A DNA stretch of 64,000 nucleotides from Streptomyces sp. LHD-70 (GTDB taxonomy: Bacteria; Actinomycetota; Actinomycetes; Streptomycetales; Streptomycetaceae): NCBI RefSeq assembly GCF_031157275.1, contig NZ_JAVIFW010000009.1, positions 62,001 to 126,000 on the forward strand, written 5' to 3'. The notes beneath the pieces are model-generated. The model ran no database searches. It was given only the letters and a program-made list of their open reading frames with translations, and was not told where the DNA came from. Within the stretch, counting starts at the first letter, position 1. Each line of letters begins with the position of its first letter. Shown here one piece after another: positions 57,583-64,000 of this stretch. The position numbers and the translations under genes were made by a program.

Positions 57583-58448
57583 GCCGCCGCCCACTCCTCC
57601 TCCACCGCGCCCGCCGACGGCCCGAGTGCGGCCCGCAGCCAGGCCCGCTTCAGATGGAGGTGGACGTCGGCCTCCCAGGTGAAACCCATGCCGCCGTGCA
57701 CCTGAAGGCAGTCGCGCGCGCCCTGGACGGCCGCCTCGTCGGCGAGCAGGGCCGCCGCGGAGATCTCCGCCCGGTCGGCCGTGACGGCGGCCGCGTAGAC
57801 CGCCGCGCGTGCCACTTCGGTGCGGACGAGCATCTGCGCGCACAGGTGCTTCACGGCCTGGAACGCGCCGATCGGCTGCCCGAACTGGCTGCGCTCGCGC
57901 GCGTACCGCACCGCCGTCTCGCAGCTGCGGGCGGAGCTGCCGAGCTGTTCGGCGGCGGTGAGCAGCACGGCGAGCGGGTCCGGCGCCCCCACCCCCGCGG
58001 GGGCCCGGTGCAGCGGGGTGAGCGGGTCGACGGAGCGGGTGGGGACGGCGCCGGCGGCATCGCCCCGTACGACGTCCGAGGCGTCCAGCCAGGGCACCAG
58101 GCCGGAGCTGTCGACGGCGGTGACCACCGTGTCCCCGGTGGCGGCGCCCTCGACCTCGCCCGCCGCGAGGTGGGTGGCGACCAGCGGGCCGGGAAGCAGC
58201 GCGCGGCCCGCCTCCTCGAAGGCGAGCACGGCCTCGGGCAGGCCGAGGCCCACGCCGCCGTCGCGCTCGGGGAGCCGCAGCGCGAAGAACCCGGCGGCGC
58301 CGAGCTCACGCCACAACTCCCGGTCGAGGGAGGGTTGTTCGGGCCCGTCGGCGAGGGCGCGGAGGGCCTCCCGCCCGAACCGCCCGGCGAGCAGCTCGCG
58401 CACACCGGACTGCAACGCCCGCTGGTCCTCGGTGAGTTGGAAGTCCAT
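57576..58448 (-). CDS. Small acyl-CoA dehydrogenase subunit (FadE28/ChsE-like)
   Basis: A 290-residue protein, about 100 residues shorter than a standard acyl-CoA dehydrogenase. It keeps the start DFQLTEDQRALQSGVRELLA, GVGLGLPEAVLAFEEAGRAL and the C-terminal domain with FGQPIGAFQAVKHLCAQMLV and VHGGMGFTWEADVHLHLKRA, but the middle beta-domain is reduced. Such short subunits pair with a full-length partner as alpha2-beta2 enzymes in steroid side-chain degradation. The full-length partner gene lies 8 bp upstream on the same strand. Confidence 0.88.
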   Translation of the reverse strand: MDFQLTEDQRALQSGVRELLAGRFGREALRALADGPEQPSLDRELWRELGAAGFFALRLPERDGGVGLGLPEAVLAFEEAGRALLPGPLVATHLAAGEVEGAATGDTVVTAVDSSGLVPWLDASDVVRGDAAGAVPTRSVDPLTPLHRAPAGVGAPDPLAVLLTAAEQLGSSARSCETAVRYARERSQFGQPIGAFQAVKHLCAQMLVRTEVARAAVYAAAVTADRAEISAAALLADEAAVQGARDCLQVHGGMGFTWEADVHLHLKRAWLRAALGPSAGAVEEEWAAAL

Positions 58449-58456
58449 GGCGGGCC

Positions 58457-59620
58457 TCACCGCCCCTTCGGCAGGCCGAGGATGCGCTCGGCGACGATGT
58501 TCCGCTGGATCTGCGAGGTGCCCGCGGCGATCGTGTACGAGAGGGAGGAGAGCCGGTCGAGGTTCCACTCCCGGTCGAGGTCGAGGCTGTCGGGACCGAG
58601 GACCTCGGCGGCCGTGTCGTACAGCTCCTGGCGGGCGTGCGAGTAGCGGAGCTTGAAGACGGAGCCGCCGGTGCCGGGGACGCCGCCGGTGCGCTGGGCC
58701 TCGGAGACGTTCCACTGGGTGAGCCGCCACAGGGCGCTGAACTCGACGTTCAGGCGGCCGAGCCGGCGGCGCAGGACGGCGTCGTCCCAGCGGCCGTTCT
58801 TCCGGGCCTCGGCGGCGAGTGCGGTCAGCGTGCGGCGGCAGGCGACGACCTCGCCGACGAAGGCGGTGCCGCGCTCGAAGGAGAGCGTGACCATGGTGAC
58901 CCGCCATCCGTCGTTCTCGTCTCCGACCCGGTTGCCGACGGGCACGCGCACCTCGTCGAGGAACATCTCCGCGAACTCGGTGGACCCGGCGAGGGTGCGC
59001 AGCGGCCGTACGGTGACGCCGGGCGCGTCCATCGGCAGGGCGAGCCAGCTGATGCCGCGGTGTTTGGGCACCTCGTCGGTGACGGGGGACGTACGGACGA
59101 GGAGTTCGCACCAGTCGGCGACCTCCGCGTGCGAGGTCCAGATCTTGGAGCCGCTGACCACGTAGTGGTCGCCGTCCCGCACCGCGCGCGTCCGCAGGGA
59201 CGCCAGGTCGGACCCGGCGTCCGGTTCGCTGAAGCCCTGGCACCACACCTCGTCGCCGCGCAGGATCGGCGGCAGCCAGCGCCGCCGCTGCTCCGGGGTG
59301 CCCTCGGCGGCGATCGTCGGCCCGGCGTGCAGAAGGCCCACGAAGTTGGCGCCGACGTACGGGGCCCCGGCGCGCTCGGTCTCCTCCAGGTAGATGAGGT
59401 GCTGCGTGGGCGTGGCCCCTTGCCCGCCCGCGTCGACGGGCCAGTGCAGGCCCGCGTACCCGGCGTCGTGGAGGCGTCGCTGCCAGCCCAGGTCGTACGC
59501 GCGGCGGCCGGGCCAGTCGGACGGGTCGGGGCGGGGCGGCAGCTGCGGGAGGACGTCCGCGAGCCAGGCGCGCAGGCGGGCCCGGAACTCTTCCTCTTCC
59601 TCGGTGTAGGCCAGGTCCAT
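58457..59620 (-). CDS. Acyl-CoA dehydrogenase (partner subunit, FadE29-like)
   Basis: A 387-residue enzyme: DLAYTEEEEEFRARLRAWLA, LHWPVDAGGQGATPTQHLIY, EVWCQGFSEPDAGSDLASLR, SKIWTSHAEVADWCELLVRT and a C-terminal IAAGTSQIQRNIVAERILGL. GTSQIQRN replaces the GSDEVQRN of the product at 53052. With the short subunit downstream it should form one heterotetrameric enzyme, where one subunit binds FAD and the other supplies the base. The ATG at 59620 lies 5 bp after the amidohydrolase stop, so the three genes are one operon. Confidence 0.9.
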   Translation of the reverse strand: MDLAYTEEEEEFRARLRAWLADVLPQLPPRPDPSDWPGRRAYDLGWQRRLHDAGYAGLHWPVDAGGQGATPTQHLIYLEETERAGAPYVGANFVGLLHAGPTIAAEGTPEQRRRWLPPILRGDEVWCQGFSEPDAGSDLASLRTRAVRDGDHYVVSGSKIWTSHAEVADWCELLVRTSPVTDEVPKHRGISWLALPMDAPGVTVRPLRTLAGSTEFAEMFLDEVRVPVGNRVGDENDGWRVTMVTLSFERGTAFVGEVVACRRTLTALAAEARKNGRWDDAVLRRRLGRLNVEFSALWRLTQWNVSEAQRTGGVPGTGGSVFKLRYSHARQELYDTAAEVLGPDSLDLDREWNLDRLSSLSYTIAAGTSQIQRNIVAERILGLPKGR

Positions 59621-59625
59621 GGGCG

Positions 59626-60816
59626 CTACTTGTCGAGGTCGAGGCTCAGCATGCGGATGGCGTTGCCCCGCATCAGCTTGTACACGGTCTCGTCGTCGAG
59701 GCCCTTGACGTGGTCGAGGGCGACCTCCTTGGTGTGCGGGAAGGTCGAGTCGACGTGCGGGTAGTCGGTCTCGAAGGTGGCGTTGTCGCGCCCGACGACG
59801 TCCAGGGACGCGACGCCGTGCTTGTCGCGGAAGAAGCAGCAGAAGATCTGCCGGTAGTAGTACGTGGACGGCGGCTCGGGGATCAGGTCGCGGACGCCGC
59901 CCCAGGCGCGGTGCTCCTCCCACACGTCGTCGGCACGCTCCAGGGCGTACGGGATCCAGCCCATCTGCCCTTCGCTGTAGGCGAGTTTGAGCGTCGGGAA
60001 CTTCACCAGGACCCCGGAGAACAGGAAGTCCATCATCGAGGCCATGGCGTTGTTGAAGGACAGGGACGCCTGCACGGCCGGGGGCGCGTCCGGCGAGGCG
60101 GCGGGCATCTGACTCGACGACCCGATGTGCATGTTCACCACCGTCCCGGTCTCCTGGCAGGCCGCGAAGAACGGGTCCCAGTACCCGGAGTGGATGGACG
60201 GAAGCCCGAGGTAGGTCGGGATCTCGGAGAAGGTGACCGCCCGCACCCCGCGCGCCGCGTTCCGCTTCACCTCGGCGACGGCGAGGTCGATGTCCCACAG
60301 CGGGATGATGCAGAGCGGGATGAGCCTCCCCCCGCTGTCCCCGCACCACTCCTCGACCATCCAGTCGTTGTACGCGCGCACACAGGCGAGCGCGACCTCC
60401 TTGTCGTGCGCCTCCGCGAAGGTCTGCCCGCAGAAGCGCGGGAACGTCGGGAAGCAGAGGCTGGCCTCGACATGGTTGAGGTCCATGTCCTTGAGGCGCT
60501 CCACCGGGTCCCAGCAGCCGCGCCGCATCTCGGCCCGGGTGATGCCCTCCAGGGTCATGTCGTCCCGGTCGAAGCCGACGGCGGCGATGTTCCGCTTGTA
60601 CGGGAACTTCAGGTCCTCGTAGATCCACCAGTCGGTGGGCGGGCCTTCCGGGTCCATGGTGATCACGTACTTGCCGCCGGTGTACTCGAGCTCCCCGATC
60701 CCGGCGGTCAGCGGCTTGGGCCCGCGGTCGCGGTACTTCTGCGGCAGCCAGGTCTCGAAGAGGTGCGCCGGTTCGATGACGTGGTCGTCGACGCTGATGA
60801 TCCGAGGCAGTTCCAT
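59626..60816 (-). CDS. Amidohydrolase_2-family protein, paralogue of the product at 15.3 kb
   Basis: A 396-residue TIM-barrel hydrolase. It shares with the product at 15327 the blocks CFPTFPRFCGQTF, AYNDWMVEEWCG, NAARGVRAVTFSEIP, MHIGSSSQMP and ETDYPHVDSTFP, with metal residues in DDHVIEP and the last Asp block. First gene of the operon with the two acyl-CoA dehydrogenase subunits. GAGGGGA precedes the ATG and an operator lies 70 bp upstream. The two paralogues may act on successive or alternative ring intermediates. Confidence 0.87.
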   Translation of the reverse strand: MELPRIISVDDHVIEPAHLFETWLPQKYRDRGPKPLTAGIGELEYTGGKYVITMDPEGPPTDWWIYEDLKFPYKRNIAAVGFDRDDMTLEGITRAEMRRGCWDPVERLKDMDLNHVEASLCFPTFPRFCGQTFAEAHDKEVALACVRAYNDWMVEEWCGDSGGRLIPLCIIPLWDIDLAVAEVKRNAARGVRAVTFSEIPTYLGLPSIHSGYWDPFFAACQETGTVVNMHIGSSSQMPAASPDAPPAVQASLSFNNAMASMMDFLFSGVLVKFPTLKLAYSEGQMGWIPYALERADDVWEEHRAWGGVRDLIPEPPSTYYYRQIFCCFFRDKHGVASLDVVGRDNATFETDYPHVDSTFPHTKEVALDHVKGLDDETVYKLMRGNAIRMLSLDLDK

Positions 60817-60885
60817 GGGGGTCCCCTCGCCGCAGTACGAATCTGACGTGTCTGATCTGACGTGTCTGATCAGACGGTGCCTAAT

Positions 60886-60900
60886 CTGATGGGTCGTCAG
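60886..60900 (-). promoter_or_regulatory. Catabolic-regulon operator, site 12
   Basis: CTGATGGGTCGTCAG. Two extra half-sites (ATCTGACGTGTCTG, repeated) lie at 60841-60870, so the promoter may bind more than one dimer. Confidence 0.75.
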
Positions 60901-60962
60901 AAAGAGGCTAGCCCCCGGACCTCTGGACCGACAAGGCGGTGAGGCCTACGCTCTGCCTCGAT

Positions 60963-60977
60963 CTGACAGATCGTCAG
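60963..60977 (+). promoter_or_regulatory. Catabolic-regulon operator, site 13
   Basis: CTGACAGATCGTCAG, 24 bp before the acyl-CoA ligase start at 61001; 77 bp from site 12 on the divergent side. Confidence 0.8.
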
Positions 60978-61000
60978 TTGAGGAGATGGGGAGGCCGGCT

Positions 61001-62551
61001 ATGCGGGACACGGCACACGAACTGGGCGAGTCCCCGACGCTCTGGGAACTGATCCGACGCCGCGCCGAACTCACCCCGGACCGCCCGGCGCTGATCCAGG
61101 CCGAGGCGGAGCAGGCCGCCGACCGCACCCTCACCTTCGGCGCCCTGCGCGAGCGCGCGGAACGCGTCGCGGCGGGACTGTACGAGCAGGGCGTGCGCTC
61201 CGGCACGGTCATCGCCTGGCAGCTGCCCACCCGCATCGAGACGGTCCTGCTCACCGCCGCCCTGGCCCGGCTCGGCGCGACCCAGTCCCCCGTCATCCCC
61301 TTCTACCGCGAGAAGGAGGTCGGCTTCGCGCTGCGCGAGTCCGGGGCCGAGTTCTTCGCGACGCCCGGGGTCTGGCGCGGCTTCGACCACACGGAGATGG
61401 CCCGCCGCCTGGACGCCCGCGGCGTCTTCGAGGCGTACGCGGACCTCCCGGAGGCCGACCCCGCCGTACTGCCCGCGCCACCGGCGAACGGCACGGACGT
61501 CCGCTGGATCTACTGGACCTCCGGCACCACCTCCGACCCCAAGGGCGTGCTGCACACCGACCGTTCACTGATCGCGGGCGGCTCCTGCCTGGCCCACGCG
61601 CTGCGCCTGTCGTCCGCGGACGTGGGCTCGATCGCGTTCCCCTTCGCCCACATAGGCGGCCCGGACTACCTGGTGATGCTGCTGCTCTACGGGTTCCCGG
61701 CCGTACTCTTCGAGAAGTTCGCGCTCCCGGACGCGCTCGACGGCTACCGCCGCCACGGGGTGACGACGGCGGGCGGCTCCACGGCCTTCTACTCGATGTT
61801 CCTGGCCGAGCAGCGGCGGCTCCCCGAGGGCCGCAGACTCATCCCCACCCTGCGCCTGCTCGCGGGCGGCGGCGCCCCCAAACCCCCCGAGCTCTACCAC
61901 GCTGTCGTACAGGAGATGGGCTGCCAACTCACCCACGGATACGGCATGACCGAGGTCCCGATGATCACCATGGGCGCCCCGGACGACACCCCGGACCGCC
62001 TCGCCGGTACGGAGGGGCGGCCCCCGGCCGGGATGGAGATCCGCATCACGGACGCCGACGGGAAGCCGGTGCCTGCCGGGGTCGACGGGGAGGTGCGGCT
62101 GCGCGGCGAGGCCGTCTGCCGGGGCTACCTGGAGCCGTCGCAGTCGGCCGCGGCCTTCGACGCCGAGGGCTTTCTGATCACGGGCGACCTGGGGCACGTA
62201 CGGGAGAGCGGCCATCTGGTCCTCACCGGCCGCGCGAAGGACGTGATCATCCGCAAGGGGGAGAACATCTCGGCGAAGGAGATCGAGGACCTGCTGCACG
62301 TCCACCCCGCGGTCGGCGAGGCGGCGGTCATCGGCCTCCCGGACCCGGAGCGCGGCGAACGCGTCTGCGCGGTCCTCGAACTCCCGCCGGGCTCGACGGA
62401 GTTGAGCCTGCCCGAGGTCTGCGCACACCTCCGCGAGGCGGGCCTCTCCCCCCACAAGCTGCCGGAACAACTGGAGGTGGTGGAGGCCCTGCCCCGCAAC
62501 GAGACGCTGCGCAAGGTGCTCAAGTACAAGCTGCGCGAGCGGTACGCGTGA
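61001..62551 (+). CDS. Acyl-CoA ligase (AMP-binding, cyclohexanecarboxylate-CoA-ligase-like)
   Basis: A 516-residue ANL enzyme: LRERAERVAAGLYEQGVRSG, P-loop YWTSGTTSDPKGVLHTD, GGAPKPPELYHAVVQEMGCQ, YGMTEVPMITMGAPDD, EGFLITGDLGHV and KDVIIRKGENISAKEIEDLL; the final Lys is in PRNETLRKVLKYKL. It would activate a (cyclic) carboxylic acid to its CoA ester, a plausible first step of the pathway. GGGAGG lies 6 nt before the ATG at 61001. Divergent from the amidohydrolase/acyl-CoA dehydrogenase operon, with its own operator. Confidence 0.9.
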   Translation: MRDTAHELGESPTLWELIRRRAELTPDRPALIQAEAEQAADRTLTFGALRERAERVAAGLYEQGVRSGTVIAWQLPTRIETVLLTAALARLGATQSPVIPFYREKEVGFALRESGAEFFATPGVWRGFDHTEMARRLDARGVFEAYADLPEADPAVLPAPPANGTDVRWIYWTSGTTSDPKGVLHTDRSLIAGGSCLAHALRLSSADVGSIAFPFAHIGGPDYLVMLLLYGFPAVLFEKFALPDALDGYRRHGVTTAGGSTAFYSMFLAEQRRLPEGRRLIPTLRLLAGGGAPKPPELYHAVVQEMGCQLTHGYGMTEVPMITMGAPDDTPDRLAGTEGRPPAGMEIRITDADGKPVPAGVDGEVRLRGEAVCRGYLEPSQSAAAFDAEGFLITGDLGHVRESGHLVLTGRAKDVIIRKGENISAKEIEDLLHVHPAVGEAAVIGLPDPERGERVCAVLELPPGSTELSLPEVCAHLREAGLSPHKLPEQLEVVEALPRNETLRKVLKYKLRERYA

Positions 62552-62571
62552 CGGCGCCGGGCCGGGGTTCG

Positions 62572-62615
62572 CTCAGGCGTCCGGCGCGGGGAGCCCTCAG
62601 GCGTCCGGCGCGGGG
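62572..62615. repeat. 20-bp direct repeat spanning a stop codon
   Basis: CTCAGGCGTCCGGCGCGGGG occurs at 62572-62591 and again at 62596-62615. The second copy contains the stop of the EF-hand gene. Confidence 0.9.
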
Positions 62616-63115
62616 GTCGTGAAGTAGGCGGCGAAGGCGGTGAGGATCTCCTCCTCGGAGATCCGGCCGTCCCCGTCGGTGTCCAGGGCGGCGGCCGCGG
62701 CGGCGGCGGTCTGCGGGTCGGCGCCGAGCACCTTCAGGACCCGCTCGGTCCCCTTCGGGGTGGCGCCCTTGCCGTCCTCGTCGGCGACGGCGATCGCGGC
62801 CTTCAGGAACGGCCGCGCGATCTCGGCGAACCGCTGCGGACTGTCCCGCAGCCGCTTGACCGCACCGGTCACGAACTCCTCGCGGGTCACCCGCTGATCC
62901 CCGTCGACATCGGCGATCCCGGCCATGCCCTGCCAGAACGCCTCAGCACCCGCGTACAGCGCCTGCCCCTTGTCGCACCGCGCGGTCGTCCCGAACTCGG
63001 CAAGGACGGCCTTCGCCGCACCGCTGAAGTCCTCGCGGTCGATGTAGCCGTTGCCGTCCTGGTCGAAGCTCGCAAATCGCGCGGCAATCCTGCGCTCGTA
63101 CTCTGCGCTGTCCAT
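62597..63115 (-). CDS. EF-hand calcium-binding protein (calerythrin-like)
   Basis: A 172-residue protein with four EF-hand positions: FDQDGNGYIDREDF, DVDGDQRVTREEF, a degenerate DEDGKGATPKG, and DTDGDGRISEEEI. Spacing and length fit the sarcoplasmic/calerythrin group, which buffer or sense Ca2+. Start at 63115 has GAGG 5 nt upstream; a GTG at 63163 would extend it by 16 residues. Convergent with the acyl-CoA ligase gene. Confidence 0.9.
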   Translation of the reverse strand: MDSAEYERRIAARFASFDQDGNGYIDREDFSGAAKAVLAEFGTTARCDKGQALYAGAEAFWQGMAGIADVDGDQRVTREEFVTGAVKRLRDSPQRFAEIARPFLKAAIAVADEDGKGATPKGTERVLKVLGADPQTAAAAAAALDTDGDGRISEEEILTAFAAYFTTPAPDA

Positions 63116-63357
63116 CTCGGCCTCACTGATCAGGTGGGTGATGCGTTCCACTGCGTTCACCACGGAGCGTACGTCGGGCTCAGCCGCCCGGGCCCCGAAA
63201 GTCGCAGCTTCACCCAGGCTTGTATCAAGACCGGTGACATTCCGCGACCTGATCGAGGTCGGACGGCGCTGGGGGTGACGCGTTCCCGGTGGGCGCCGGG
63301 GGATGCGGGGGGTGCGGTGTGGGTTGTTTCACCCGCCCCGATGACCCGGCGGCAGCG

Positions 63358-63732
63358 CTACGCCGAGAGCGGCGAGGCTTCCTCGTCCACCGCTGAGCCG
63401 AGGTCGGGGAAGACCTCGAAGAGGCGGCGGACGCCGAGGGCCGCCAGGACCCGGTTCACGTGGGAGCCGTCCTCCGCGCCCTGGGCCGGGAGGATCAGGC
63501 GGAGGCGGCCGCGGCAGGAGCGGATGAGGCGGCGGGTGGCTATGAGCACGCCGACGCCGGAGGAGTCGCAGAAGAGGACCTCGGAGAGGTCGAGGACGAG
63601 GCTGCGGCGGCCCTCGGCGACGGCGTCGTGGACGCGCTGGCGCACGATCGGCGACGTCACCAGGTCCATCTCACCGCTGACCTGGATGACGGCCCAGCCG
63701 CCCTGATCGCCATCGGTCACTTTGAGCGCCAT
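63358..63732 (-). CDS. STAS-domain anti-sigma-factor antagonist
   Basis: A 124-residue SpoIIAA/RsbV-like protein: WAVIQVSGEMDLVTSPIVRQ, the phosphorylatable serine in VLDLSEVLFCDSSGVGVLIA, and LFEVFPDLGSAV at the end. An in-frame ATG at 63822 would add 30 low-complexity residues; the start at 63732 gives the standard domain. Partner kinases would be RsbW-like proteins such as the one at 56.6 kb. Upstream DNA to the window end shows no other gene. Confidence 0.88.
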   Translation of the reverse strand: MALKVTDGDQGGWAVIQVSGEMDLVTSPIVRQRVHDAVAEGRRSLVLDLSEVLFCDSSGVGVLIATRRLIRSCRGRLRLILPAQGAEDGSHVNRVLAALGVRRLFEVFPDLGSAVDEEASPLSA

Positions 63733-64000
63733 CCGCCACGCCGCCTCTCGTTCCACTCGTACGCCGCGTACGGCTCGGTTCCGGGCTTCGGTTTCCGGGT
63801 CCGGTCCACAACCTTCAGCCATCGTGGCGGTATCCGGAAGCCGTGCTTACGCTTCCCTGGTTCGCGGTTGCCCCGCTACTCCCCCGTAAAACACCTCACC
63901 TGAACAACAGGCCATCCGGCAGGCCTATCACATATGCACCGATTCGATCTACGTCGATCCAGTTCGTTCAACGGACTTCAACGAATTTCGACGCGACATT

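Noticed and set aside
13227..60977. Assignment of the operators to KstR or KstR2
   Set aside because: Those regulators use AAC-NN-GTT-type and AAG-type palindromes as I recall, not CTGACG-N3-CGTCAG; also no KstD, KshA or HsaC gene is in the window.
1..64000. tRNA or rRNA genes
   Set aside because: No cloverleaf with a conserved T-loop GTTCGAATC-type string or rRNA core motif was seen on either strand.

Overview
The window is high-GC DNA from an actinomycete, almost certainly a Streptomyces. The evidence is the strong third-position GC, frequent GTG and TTG starts, many F420- and flavin-type oxidoreductases, and an AfsR/AfsS/AfsK-type regulatory set. It also carries small helix-turn-helix/DUF397/ATPase clusters, which are common in that genus. 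No rRNA, tRNA or CRISPR was seen. All calls come from reading the sequence; no database search was run.

Layout. 0-1 kb: end of a secreted phospholipase D-like gene. 1.1-5.3 kb: a complete graspetide (omega-ester RiPP) cluster, with precursor, ATP-grasp ligase and PIMT-like methyltransferase. It sits at the end of a six-gene operon that starts with three tiny genes and is flanked by a GntR repressor gene with palindromic operators. 5.4-8.4 kb: a YdcF-like protein, an unknown protein and an amino acid permease. 8.6-11.8 kb: aldehyde dehydrogenase and N-acyl-D-amino-acid deacylase. 12-16.6 kb, 24.4-28.6 kb, 34.8-37.9 kb, 43.4-48.4 kb and 52-62.5 kb: blocks of CoA-dependent catabolic genes. They include acyl-CoA ligases, acyl-CoA dehydrogenases, crotonases, thiolase-like/DUF35 pairs, SDRs, LLM and Ddn-type oxidoreductases, and amidohydrolase_2 proteins. 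16.8-20.2 kb: AfsR-like SARP and AfsS-like peptide. 30.3-33.8 kb: AfsK-like kinase and an adjacent two-domain VOC protein. 38-42 kb: a scarred accessory zone with a second tiny-gene pair, two truncated genes fused at a junction, a zinc-ribbon-less TnpB-like gene and a 3' gene remnant. 48-52 kb: two MFS transporters and a GlxA-type regulator. 56-64 kb: an RsbW-like ATPase, an EF-hand protein and a STAS protein.

How it works together. The catabolic blocks, although dispersed over 47 kb, share one signature. A 15-bp inverted repeat with consensus CTGACG-NNN-CGTCAG occurs at least 13 times, nearly always just before the first gene of a block. This marks a single regulon, probably TetR-controlled; the TetR gene at 33955 is the candidate regulator. 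The enzyme set (paired acyl-CoA dehydrogenases, thiolase-like proteins with DUF35 partners, CoA ligases, F420 enzymes) resembles actinobacterial degradation of steroid side chains or other cyclic/isoprenoid acids. The ring-cleaving steroid enzymes are absent, so the substrate is unknown. The AfsK-AfsR-AfsS genes, which act together in secondary-metabolism control in S. coelicolor, lie around one of these blocks.
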